Source: Nephromyces sp. MM_2019 (Eukaryota > Apicomplexa > Aconoidasida > Nephromycida). Taken from it: DNA of 20,343 nucleotides. The position numbers and the translations under genes are program-made. Shown in pieces: positions 1 through 13,694 of the stretch (positions are counted from its first letter, which is position 1; the number at the start of each line of letters is the position of its first letter). Location of the stretch: NCBI GenBank assembly GCA_015657535.1, contig JADHZB010002108.1, positions 10,527-30,869 on the forward strand, written 5' to 3'. Below the pieces are notes generated by a model that had not been told where the DNA came from, did not search any database, and saw only the letters and a program-made list of their open reading frames with translations.

Positions 1-404
1 AGAGAGCACGTGTTTATACTTTTCATAGTAAAGCACACGTTCCAACTGCTTTACGTTTTAACCAGTAGAATGCTCTGTTACCTGCGACAGCCATGAAACG
101 TATGTTACTCTGCAACTATCATTAATGAACACACCATAGAATCAAATGCGTGGAATATACTGCCAGTTCATACTAACCTATACGTCGTGTGTGTTGGGGT
201 TAGCCGAATACATGCGTGCTAATCATTTTCGCGCGTGCTCTTCTCCAATAACTGCTCAACTACCCTGAAATTGCAGTGCATTTTTTTCCGCTAATCAATG
301 ATGAAGAAGAAACTTATCAGTGAAACCCCAAACCCAACAAAGTCTATCTCACACAGCATACTCTATGCCGATTCTCGCCTCATTTTTTTCTACTTTCTTA
401 CTAG
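1..404 (+). other. Upstream intron/exon territory of the first gene, unresolved
   Basis: This stretch must hold the final intron, and probably earlier exons, of the gene whose last exon starts at 405. A pyrimidine-rich run (about 382-404) ends in TTACTAG and forms a good acceptor. A possible small exon after TTGCAG near 274 would read HFFPLINDEEETYQ and end at a GTGAAA donor, but its phase does not fit the next exon, so I do not include it. Nothing else here can be supported. Confidence 0.4.
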
Positions 405-695
405 CAACTGTGCGTGTGTGTGTTTGCAGGTATAAGAACTCAAGTGCCTTGCAACTTTGATTCACTGCCCCTAATCATTGTGGTGTGCCACGTTATTATG
501 CCTATGGTGGTTATTCCGCTTGCTTTAATATGTTTACCCGACATTTCTATGGGGAATTCGTTGTGGGAGTATGGAGAAATGCTGGAAAAGAGGAGACTTC
601 AGAGGAAGTTACAGCTGAATGAGGAGGCCTCCAGCAATTCACTGGAAAAGAGCGGGCAACACAGTGCAGACGCTTCTTATGAGGATGCATTATAA
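405..695 (+). CDS. 3' terminal exon of a multi-pass membrane protein, possible BT1/folate-biopterin transporter
   Basis: The exon opens after a strong acceptor (pyrimidine tract, then TTACTAG) and reads 96 codons to a TAA at 693-695. It begins QLCVCVFAGI, continues through FDSLPLIIVVCHVIMPM and on to PLALICLPD, giving one or two hydrophobic segments, and then a charged tail (MLEKRRLQRKLQ, SLEKSGQHSADAS) that looks cytosolic. The pattern F-D-x-L-x-L-I followed by a membrane span ending in P-L-x-x-x-x-L-P resembles the C-terminus of BT1-family folate/biopterin transporters; that match is from memory of the family and is not certain. A second acceptor (TTTGCAG, exon from 430) would keep the same frame. 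The 5' part lies before the window. Membrane protein: fairly likely. Family: weak. Confidence 0.45.
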   Translation, partial: QLCVCVFAGIRTQVPCNFDSLPLIIVVCHVIMPMVVIPLALICLPDISMGNSLWEYGEMLEKRRLQRKLQLNEEASSNSLEKSGQHSADASYEDAL

Positions 696-1372
696 GTCAT
701 CTTGAGTTCGCAGAAGTGTTTTTCCTGCCTTTTTGTGTGTGTTTATGTGTGTGGAGAAGATTCTGTGGTAGTTGCGAGTTTTGTTGTGTGCGTGCGAATT
801 AGAGCAGATCGCAGCAGTAAGTGTAAGTGTGTATGTGTGTGTGTGTGTGAAGATTGTATTACAATAGTAATGATCAGCTTCCGTTTTGTGTGTTTGTGTG
901 TGTGTATGTGTGAACTAATGGTGAGATATATACATGGCTTGCATATTTCTGTAGGGAAGATGATTTTTTATGCACGATTTCCTTCTAATGATATGCAAGA
1001 ACTTGTATGCTTGTATTGTGTGTGTGTGTATAATTTCTAATGTGTCCAAAAGTGTATATTCCGCCAAATTAATTGCTTTCTGTGTGTACATGTATATAAT
1101 AGTGTGTCCGTGCTATCGGGTTTCTGCACACACACTGTTTATAGCAACTTTGGTATGCGTTATTTCTCTTTTAAAGGAATTTTTTAGGTATGCTCGTTTG
1201 CCTGGTACAAAAATCATGTATATGAAGCTGTGGGACTGACTGTTTACGCTGCTACTCCCGCGCTGAGTATGCTGTGCGTTGTATGATGATGGGATGTGTG
1301 TATTGTTGTGTGGCTTTCATCTTTGCTCATGAAAAACTGTCGTATTCCCTGAAGCTTGACGTTTGCTGATTT
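696..1372 (+). other. TG-rich non-coding stretch after the first gene
   Basis: This is dominated by TGTGTG runs (for example 735-755, 829-849, 890-912, 1018-1030) with scattered open frames that code only for Cys/Val. It is probably the 3' untranslated region and intergenic spacer. I see no exon with both convincing borders and protein-like composition, and no clear poly(A) signal. Confidence 0.5.
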
Positions 1373-2190
1373 ATGCTACGTCGTCGGGTAAAGAAAGTGG
1401 ATAGCCACATACCCGTTGTGTGTGTTTGAACATTGAGTTGATTAATCTTCAGAGTTTATACTGCAGAACCGACTATCGGCTGAACATTGTAGGTTTGTTT
1501 GGTAAATATCTATTAATCGCTTTGATTGTTGAAGTATATCACAAAATCTCAGAGATTCTGACGATTCCGAAATACTAAGAAGAAACATCAAATCTTTTCT
1601 TTAAAGAAGATGAAGAGGAAGGAGGCTTAGCAGGCTTGCGGATGCATAGAAACCTTTTATTGAAAAGGCCAATAGTATTCTGTCGTGCATGGTATACGAT
1701 GAGTGTATATGTTTTCTCTATTCAAACACACACGTATAGCTTAGTGAAATAGTGGAGAATGCCATCAATGTTAAGAACTGTGAGTATCATCTGAGAGGTA
1801 TGAGAGGAGGGGGGGGTGAGGAGGGAGTGGGGGAAGATGAGGAGGGTGGTAGTGCCGGAGGAAGGAGGAAGAGGGGGGAAGAAGGGGGGAGTAAGGAAAG
1901 GAGAGTGAAGAACGGAGGAGGGGGCAAGAAGGGGGAAGAGGAAAAGCGAGAAGAGGAAGAAGCAGTAAGATATCAGTCAACACACACACCTCTGCTTCAA
2001 ATCCTTTGGAAAACTATCGCAATTCTTCTTGTTGCAGTTTTGGTTTCAAAGTGGAGTCTTTGCGCACACACACAGTGAGATAATACTTTCTATTCTCGTG
2101 TGTGCTTGTGTGTGTGAGATACCTCAGTACACGACACAGCATCTTATATTGATTCAACAAGAAGAGGGGCATAGACACTTTCAAAACTGA
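1373..2190 (+). CDS. Possible six-exon gene for a small protein of about 122 residues, unknown function
   Basis: Proposed exons: 1373-1417, 1453-1501, 1580-1704, 1753-1779, 2038-2097 and 2128-2190. The ATG at 1373 follows an in-frame TGA. Donors are GTGTGT, GTAAAT, GTATAT, GTGAGT and GTGTGT; all acceptors end in AG; all five joins keep phase and the last exon ends in TGA. The product begins MLRRRVKKVDSHIPV, has an acidic patch (FFKEDEEEGG), then a basic-hydrophobic segment (MHRNLLLKRPIVFCRAW), and ends QQEEGHRHFQN. I recognise no family. Introns would be 35, 78, 48, 258 and 30 bases. Splice choices were free enough that the model could be partly or wholly wrong. The third exon is the most protein-like piece. 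Confidence 0.35.
1797..1970 (+). repeat. G/A-rich low-complexity tract inside a proposed intron
   Basis: An almost pure purine run of about 170 bases contains many GGGG and GGGGG tracts separated by A, GA or T. It sits inside the proposed 1780-2037 intron. It gives a long Gly/Glu/Lys/Arg open frame on the + strand and a Pro/Leu/Ser frame on the - strand; both look like composition artefacts. The G-runs could form G-quadruplexes in the transcript (inference). Confidence 0.6.
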
Positions 2191-2442
2191 GAGAACTGCG
2201 TTTCTACGATTTAGATGGGTAGGAAGAGGATGAAGAGGATGTCGGCTCTACTTTTTTGTAGTATAAGTTTGGCTTAGCGTTGCTGCTGTAGAAGCTTATA
2301 GAGCCTAGTGTTGAGTTGAAAGCTAGTGTGTAGTCTCTGGAGGAATAATCATAGCTTGAAGGAATGCTTCACACACACATTACACCAGCTACTAGTGTGG
2401 GAAGCTAATTTCAAGGGTATGTGTGTGTGTTTGTGTGTGCTG

Positions 2443-2625
2443 CTACTGAGTGCTCGTGACGTATTTGGTCGGCGAAATGAGTGGCTGAAGGAGGTACATG
2501 CTGCACACAACTCTCATCAGTAACGAGTCAACAGCAGATGAGTAGGCTGCTGAGTGAATAGGTGAGTAGAGGCAACTCAGGCATTGGAGCATGACGTTGT
2601 AGTAGTATTTTTGCGTCATGAAGAA
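2443..2625 (-). CDS. Candidate 3' terminal exon of the unrecognised gene
   Basis: After the acceptor GATTGTCAG the frame reads 60 codons (FFMTQKYYYNVMLQCLSCLY, then SPIHSAAYSSAVDSLLM and QPLISPTKYVTSTQ) to a TAG. The phase does not match the exon ending at 2842 unless a weaker acceptor at CCTGAG is used, or another small exon lies between. The + strand frame opposite is also open, so the strand is not certain. The end of the gene near 2443 is therefore provisional. Confidence 0.35.
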   Translation of the reverse strand, partial: FFMTQKYYYNVMLQCLSCLYSPIHSAAYSSAVDSLLMRVVCSMYLLQPLISPTKYVTSTQ

Positions 2626-5600
2626 CTGACAATCGCAAACACACACACACATACGAGATAAGTTGATATCATTTCACACACCGCAAGCCTTGTGAAACAC
2701 ACACATACACACATAAATACACACACATAAATACGCGCATACACAAACGCACCCAGGCACTCACACACACCACTCCACACAGAAGTTGATATCATTTCAC
2801 ACATATAGAATGATAATGCAATGCGAAGCTATGTAACCTACAATTCTATTATAAGCAGTAGGAAACTGAGACATCGTATACACTCCTTTTTTCCTGCGTT
2901 ACGTTCTCTTCACTGCTTCTGAGCTCCCAAACGGCATACCTTTGACTATACATAGCTCACGGCTGTGTGTGAGGTTAATAGTCAACTGATGAGCAAGCTG
3001 GTGAATGAGACGATATCTGATACCTTCTTCGTTGTATCACAGGTTGATGATGCACCTGTTAATCTCAGTAGAAGTGCAATAATCTACAAAAGTGGTGTGT
3101 GTGTGCATGCGTTGGGTGTGCTGTTGCCTGTGTCCTGTGTTTATATTGTGTGCTGTTTCCTGGGTGTAGTGCGTGAGTCTGTTGTGTGTTGCTTCCTGCA
3201 TATCCTGTGTGCTGTCTACTGTGTGTGGTGTGTGCATGCCTCTATGTTCAAACAGACTGCACCCCGTATTCAAGCCAATAAGAATTAGTGTTCACACACG
3301 AATTTTCACTGGAAGCAATATTTTACATACGAAAATAGAGGCAAACGATTTACCCTACACGCACACCACCAAGCACCCAACCTCAGCATTTCATCATACC
3401 CGCAGCAGCATACCAGTACTTCTAATCACCAGAAGACACCATGTACTCCGACCTATCCGCACACGCATACACACGTACACCAACACACCCACACACAGGC
3501 TAACAGCACACACAGCAGGAATACCAGCGAGCTCAACACAAGAACCATCCCCAATCAAGAGAATCTGAAACGCCGTCCTCAACACTGTCACAAGGCTATA
3601 CTAAGAATGCACCAAGTTTTCTCTAGTTTGTGTGTGTGTCCTTGAATCCATAGACGCACACACACAAATCTGTAAGCATACACTTCCGAGATTTAGCACA
3701 CATTGCTAACACAATTTAAAGGACTGGAGGCCATCCTGCCTAAACTGCAGCCCAGGCATACCCAACAAGGAAAATCCGATATACTTAACACTTCACAAAA
3801 AAAAATCTCAGTGCGAAGACACACACACACACAACCACACCAAAACCCAAACATAAAAATACCTGCAAAATTACGCACAGAAACACGTGCACGCGCACAG
3901 ATAAGCGCACACACAGGTGTGAACAGATCAGCACACACACACACAAAGATATGCTTAATTCTGCACACAGTTCTTCAATCTGGTGCAGCACACAGTATGG
4001 ATAACTTTAACTACAACATCTAAGTGGAGATTTTGTTCGAACAAATATAAAGGTATTCTTATATTCTACACTAACTCTACGTTATCAAGCCACATACACG
4101 CACACACAACACACCAGTTCGAGCGAAAAAACTGCGAAGCTCCGCACACACGACACGCAAGATCAAGCCACACACACACTGCCAAGCCACACACACGCAT
4201 CACTTATCAACTTAAAACATGCCAAACCACACACACAATCAATATAAACATCAACAAAAATACATACTTGCCTAGTCCTTTCAAATTGCAATGCAACTAC
4301 AAAGCAACACACAACACAGCAGGAAAATTTGATGAAAAGAAGTTAGGAAACGCCAAAAAAAATACATATTGAAGCCAAATTCAATCTCTTAAAGACGACC
4401 TCTGATAAACCTATCAGCTGTGGTACCTTCAATCAAATGTTCATGATTTTCAGTGTACCTACACTGGAACACAGTGGAATCTTCATCAAATATATATAAG
4501 CATGGGGTCTTCGGGTAGGCCTCATGATATATTCCACACACAATACACTGCCCCTGCCTTTTAAAAACCTCTAAAACCTAACACACACACTCTTCAATTT
4601 CTTCACAAGAATATGTTCACGAGCTATCACTTGATCCTAAGAACTCCGCTGCATATACACCGTTGAGGTTCTCGTGAGCTGATGAGGGCGATGCACACAT
4701 TACAATTGGCCTGTTGGTGCTTGGTAGCAAATCGGGTGGAGAAAGGAGATGATTGAGGGGGAGAAATATAGAAGCTACTTCATGGGGTGTATGTACATCC
4801 GTGTGTGCTTGAGGCGAGGGGAAAAGGAGGTGATTGAGGCAACCAAACGGCTGAAGCTGTATGAGCATAGCATCAATTTAACACTTGAAGATATAAGAAT
4901 ACCAGCAGTGCAAACACCATACAAGCAGGCAGCTACGCACACACATACGCACACACATACGCACACACATACGCACACACATATACATCGCTAATAAGCG
5001 TAATCTTCACGCATTACCTTGAAACTATTCATAACTTCCTGCTATATCTGTGGTGAAACAGTGTGCAAAGTCTGATAAATGCTGAATAGCGTTACCATAG
5101 TTGTAGGAGCAAGTGGCTGAAGATAAAGGCACACACACACACATATTTAGTATGCACTACAGCGACCGGTGTACTCTACATCACGCACTGCCTAAAAGGC
5201 ATACATACACAGCTAGAGGAGCTTTTTCAGAGTTACCAGTGTCATATAGAGTTTCATTCCACAAATAAATGCGTATAATACCAAACACATAGATGCGCGA
5301 GATGTGAAGTAACCGCACATCTTCGAGCATGCACACGCACACATATCCTTGATTCCAGCCATAAAAACACATGCTGCTCACAAGACACGATAAAACCTGC
5401 TAATCAACACAAAAAAAACAACTTCGCTAAAGCCTATATATTTCTCAATGCAGCACACATCTATTCCTCACACCAATGAATCACCCACAAGCACCAAAAT
5501 AAGCTTATCCCGACCAGCAACACACACAATCCCCACAAGGCACATACACAATCCCTCCACACACACGCATCAACTCTCACCACATCCCTCACAAACAGGA

Positions 5601-7263
5601 CACCCCCCACACCCTCCACTTACAATTATTTCACCGTAATGTCTAGGACTCGTTTAATAAAAGTTATGCTGCTCCATATTAGTGAAATCCGAGGCTTCAA
5701 CCGCAATCTTCAGCTTCATACCACCTGCACTAGGGCACTGACCAAGCCCACAACACGTCATCTTCGTCGAGCCTAGCTTCATTTGTTCCATTGAAAATTT
5801 CATGATGTATGCGACTTCTTCTTGAAACGCCTTGCTCAATGGAGCCATTAAGTCTCCATGCAGAATGCTAATTTCCTTTTAACAACAAAAAAAAAACACA
5901 CAGGGAATGTAGACATACAATAAGACGTTGGATATGTTAGTGGCAAGGAGTGTGCATGTGTGTGCTTGTGTGTGTGAGACATGCACAGAAAAAGATGTTT
6001 TACGGGGCCTTAGAGAAGATGCGAATAGCCTATAGTCAAGCGAGTGTATATACATGCAGCAAACAGAAGTAAAATGATAATAAAAAGCCACAGCCAACGC
6101 ACACACAGAGAATGCAAACAAACAAAAAACGCACAGACAACACACACAAACAGACACATACACACAGACAACACACACCTGGATATGCATACACATACAG
6201 ACAACTCACACACAGACACACGGATATGCACACACATACAGCAGATACACACAATGCCCAGACTCATATTGTATGAAGAATCAAGATCCGTATAACGCCT
6301 CTAAACAACAATGGCATACCTTTGTTAACAGTTTCACACACAACAGCAATGCCATAAGCTAGAAAACGCTGGATTATACGAGTTCATATTGACAGCACAT
6401 ACAGAATAACACACAAGTCTACAAGAGAACAACAACACACACCAGGGATACTATACGCATACACACAAACTTCAGCATACCTCTGGAGTTCCGAATACGG
6501 ATACCTTCAACAGAGCATTATATTGGAAAGGCGAGTAGAACTGCACAACAATCTTAGGAATCAACCCCGTGTAAGCTCCTGTTATCAAAAGATGTGTGTG
6601 TGCTGTGTGTGTTGTGTGTGTGCGTGGCGCGTGTAATCCATGTGCATGTTGTACGCGTACGTGTCTTCTCTGCGTGTGTGCGTGTTGTCTGTGCTGTGCG
6701 TGTGCTTGAATCTATACATGCTTGAGCGCCTGTGAGGGGAGCTATCATTCCTTCGAATTCGCCTATACCAATTTTTTTGTTATTTTCAGCGCTAGTCTTG
6801 TGTGTGTGCCTCGGCTAACTTGTGTGTTATCCCTCCTAGTGTGTGTGATGGTTTCCCTATGCCTGAAGTTTCAGCGAAGGTATTGGCTACAAGCTGATAG
6901 AGGGCATACCAATTGCGCAGAAGCTGCAGCTAGTGAAGGCGAAGTGAGTTTTCCATATACACTAGGCTAGTACGTCAAGATGAAGGTGGAAATAGCAAAA
7001 TGTTTGCAATTCGCTTGAAAGCTGATTTCTACGCAATAAATTGGCTGAATTTGAGGTAAAAGGCAATTTGTATATTTTTGTGGTTTTGTGCTTCTTTTGA
7101 AGATTTCTTGAGATTTCAGCACGACTCTGAAGAAGTGAGAAGAGGAGGAACTTTCAGCGGGAAGAAGAGGAAGTTTGAGGCCCTTTGCTGCCTCGAGCAT
7201 CACAAACTTCCATCGTCTCGTCGTATTGATTGTGGCGTTCTCCCAACTTCTTATATACAGCAT
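2443..7263 (-). CDS. Intron-rich gene for an unrecognised protein (about 20 short exons)
   Basis: Proposed exons in coding order: 7263-7033, 6961-6910, 6578-6481, 6358-6320 (or 6368-6330), 6300-6253, 6029-6004, 5867-5725, 5396-5211, 5116-5096, 5041-5018, 4850-4659, 4547-4427, 4296-4268, 3979-3945, 3790-3711, 3584-3525, 3083-3056, 3016-2940, 2893-2842, then a terminal exon ending at 2443. The joins from 4547 down to 2842 keep phase without exception. The ATG at 7263 (MLYIRSWENATINTTRRWKF) is the first in that frame; donors recur as GTATGC. Convincing pieces include MAPLSKAFQEEVAYIMKFS, SRIYVFGIIRIYLWNETLYD, CLYIFDEDSTVFQCRYTENH, VKYIGFSLLGMPGLQF and YRLIHQLAHQLTINLTHSRE. CIVCGIYHEAYPKTPC could be part of a zinc-binding element. 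I know no matching family. Individual exons, especially near the 5' end, may be wrong. Confidence 0.45.
2660..2803. repeat. 21-base direct repeat flanking a CA-rich tract
   Basis: AAGTTGATATCATTTCACAC (plus one A) occurs at 2660-2680 and again at 2783-2803, separated by about 100 bases of CACA/CATA sequence. It looks like a local segmental duplication around a microsatellite, inside an intron of the - strand gene. Confidence 0.75.
3627..3668. repeat. Intronic TG/CA hairpin
   Basis: TTTGTGTGTGTGT (3627-3639) can pair with GCACACACACAAA (3656-3668): 12 Watson-Crick pairs and one G-T wobble, with a 16-base loop. It lies in the proposed intron 3585-3710 of the - strand gene; being an inverted repeat, it folds in either transcript. 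Confidence 0.8.
4427..4547 (-). CDS. Best-supported internal exon of the unrecognised gene (Cys-rich start)
   Basis: After the acceptor GGGGCAG this exon reads CIVCGIYHEAYPKTPC, then LYIFDEDSTVFQCRYTENH and EHLIE, and ends at the donor GTACCA in phase 1. The frame stays open a further 12 codons to a TAA near 4390. Codons are mostly purine-first and use Asp/Glu/Tyr/Cys in a way typical of a folded domain. Two C-x-x-C-like pairs plus His suggest a metal site, but no named zinc domain fits. A simple open-frame search misses it because there is no start codon. Confidence 0.55.
4935..4982. repeat. Tandem repeat, four perfect copies of ACGCACACACAT
   Basis: Four perfect 12-base units lie in the intron between the exons 5041-5018 and 4850-4659 of the - strand gene. 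On the + strand this produces a Thr-His repeat frame that should not be read as protein. Confidence 0.85.
5211..5396 (-). CDS. Exon of the unrecognised gene with beta-strand-like, Trp-containing sequence
   Basis: A T-rich tract and TTAGCAG precede the exon; GTGTATG follows it. One reading stays open throughout (62 codons) and ends RLLHISRIYVFGIIRIYLWN, ETLYDTGNSEKAPLA. An alternative starts in another phase (FIVSCEQHVFLWLESRI) and removes a 22-base intron beginning GTGTGCGTG to rejoin the same ending. Repeated short hydrophobic strands with a W near the end resemble WD-type propeller blades, but this is only a visual likeness. The second half of the exon is secure in either reading. Confidence 0.5.
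5654..5867 (-). CDS. Exon (or short terminal exon) reading ILHGDLMAPLSKAFQEEVAY
   Basis: From an acceptor at AAATTAG the frame runs about 70 codons to a TAA at 5654-5656, with high purine use at first codon positions. It contains MKFSMEQMKLGSTKMTCCG and GQCPSAGGMKLKIAVEASD. In the long gene model it splices out at 5725 (donor GTGGTA) and joins the exon at 5396; otherwise it would be a terminal exon and the - strand region would hold two genes. No family recognised. Confidence 0.45.
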
Positions 7264-7881
7264 TATTTCAGCGAATTTATCTGCTTTTCTTCCTCTTAAA
7301 ACTGCCACACACACGCATTTCCTCGTTCTATTCTTCGCCTATAAACTTTGATTTTCTTCAGCTTTTGCTAATATTCTCTCCATCAGTGGAAGCGTCGAAT
7401 TAATAAGTTAGAAACTCGGTATTCTTTCTCTTTCTTCTTATGAAAATGATGTAAAAGAGAAGAATTTGCTCGCTAGATAGCCTTCCTTCTAGTCTTCTTC
7501 TTCGTGGCCCATGCATTGAGAGAAAGGCACACACGCACACACACACTCTGTGGGAAGCTCTTTTCTTCGTTCTGTTGTTTCCTGTGTGTGGGGCGACGGT
7601 GGAACTACAATTTTACGCCTTTTTGAAGAGAGTTATGTATTTTTCAGGTGATGAAGTTGTTGTGCAGGCATCAGCGTGTTGAGTCTATCATATTCTGAAA
7701 CTGTGTGTGTTTGGATGTCGCCCTCGATTCCTTGCTGGGTATGTGTAGTTGAGTGTAGTTCTCTCTTGAGACTTCTCTGTAGTTATATCTCTAGTTCTAT
7801 CGATCCGGTACCCTATTACACCTAATCTGCACCCCCCTCTCCACCCCTCACTCTACCCTCTATGTGTGCTTACGGTGCAGT
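7264..7881. promoter_or_regulatory. Spacer between divergent genes, probable promoter region
   Basis: This holds no convincing exon on either strand. It contains T/C-rich stretches (7365-7440 and 7485-7510), a short CACACACGCACACACAC run (7530-7547) and, just before the protease start, a C-rich segment (7830-7860). If the - strand model starts at 7263 and the protease at 7882, both promoters must lie here. No TATA-like element can be assigned with confidence. Confidence 0.35.
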
Positions 7882-12699
<4,818 letters not shown>

Positions 12700-13308
12700 A
12701 GGGTATGATTCTTCACCCTACACACTGATGTTTTGTATAGTAGAAGCCTCGCTGAATGAGCTGCTATGAAGGCAGTTCTTCTTAGAAGAAGAGATCAACT
12801 ATAAACGCTGCATTTAATAGCACTTGTGTATGTAGTATCTGCTTGGGAGTTTTCATCGAAGGAGCTTTGCATGCCTATGCGTCTGTGTGTGTGTGCGGTA
12901 GTACGGGTCCACATGTTGTACAGGTGCGTTTACCTGGCTGTGGGAATGTGGGCCTGTTGATACAAGTCTGTGTGCTGCGCAGGTGTGTGTGAGAGCAAAG
13001 TCTCCAAGTCTTATGTGTGGCACACTCAAAATCGATACTGTGACACTTGTTAAATGTGTTGTTCAAGTGAAGTTAAAGCACCATCCTGTGTGTGTGTGCA
13101 CACACTCCGGGGTTCACGCCAAATCATCCCCTATGTGTGCACATACACTCCATATCTCACTACATATCATCCCCTATGTGTACGTGTGTACCTACACACT
13201 TTAGGCTCAACACTTAATACATTCAGCTCGAGGGGGTTTTATGATGGAAGTGAAGTAGGTGAAGCTGAAGATTCAGTGAGAAGGCGTAAAGTGTGTAAGA
13301 CAAGCTGA
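12700..13308 (+). CDS. Coding-like segments after the protease: later exons or a small separate gene
   Basis: Two pieces look coding. After GCTGCGCAG the segment 12983-13087 reads RAKSPSLMCGTLKIDTVTLV, then KCVVQVKLKHHP, before GTGTGTGTGTG. After ACATTCAG the segment 13229-13308 reads SRGFYDGSEVGEAEDSVRRR, then KVCKTS and a TGA. Between them lies a TG-then-CA intron. A third, weaker piece before 12983 reads GPHVVQVRLPG. A 22-base exon at 12681-12702 (GWSVRIEG) would link protease exon 11678-11822 to 13229 in phase, so these could be the real C-terminus of the protease. Function unknown. Confidence 0.35.
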
Positions 13309-13694
13309 AGAAGACTCAGTTAATATGAAAGGAGCAAAACAGTCTTCAAAAGCTAAAGTACGAGAATGGATATTCAAAGTTAATTCATAACCTTACACAC
13401 ACACACACACAAACAGGCATATACACACAGTCACACACACTGAAACAGATTCCCACACACACAAATACAGCTATACAATTACTCGCACACAGACATCCAC
13501 ACGCCCATACACCGACATGCCCACACCCCAACACACACACATATTTTCAACTATCTTCTCAAAAGAAGATGCGATCAAGGAAGCATTGCTATCCTCTCGT
13601 TACCGCATACGTGTACACACAAGTAGTACAAGCTACTATAAGTTAAGCGTGCTATGTTAACAGTCATGCATATCTCCTTAGCTTAAACAATATA
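13309..13694. other. CA-rich spacer between convergent genes
   Basis: This is mainly CACACA runs (13393-13410 and scattered to 13545) plus a short A/T-richer part. No exon with supported borders was found. It should hold the 3' ends of the two flanking transcripts. Confidence 0.55.

Noticed and set aside
3519..4372. + strand exon chain 3519-3615, 3697-3810, 3989-4052, 4323-4372 ending in a stop
   Set aside because: It keeps phase at three joins and ends in TGA, but the introns would be CA-only in the sense direction, unlike the secure genes, and the - strand reading of the same stretch is more protein-like (GIYHEAYPKTPC, VKYIGFSLLGMPGLQF). It shows that phase agreement alone is weak evidence.
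4727..4907. + strand frame with GEKEVIEATKRLKLYEH
   Set aside because: It is charged and plausible, but the flanking exons are on the - strand, and the - strand frame here joins both neighbours in phase.
4935..5000. Thr-His repeat protein
   Set aside because: Translation of the ACGCACACACAT tandem repeat; no coding evidence.
5940..6250. CRISPR-like or satellite array
   Set aside because: Irregular CACACA microsatellite with no constant repeat/spacer structure; intronic sequence.
6471..6570. + strand exon reading YLWSSEYGYLQQSIILERRV with a GTAAGC donor
   Set aside because: It competes with the - strand exon 6578-6481. The two are about equal in quality; the - strand was kept only for continuity with neighbouring exons.
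6876..7057. + strand segments EGIGYKLIEGIPIAQKLQLV and LVRQDEGGNSKMFAIRLKAD with a 22-base intron between them
   Set aside because: These are attractive peptides with good borders, but they do not join in phase to any earlier + strand exon, and the - strand frame over 7033-7263 has better purine-first codon use. Not excluded.
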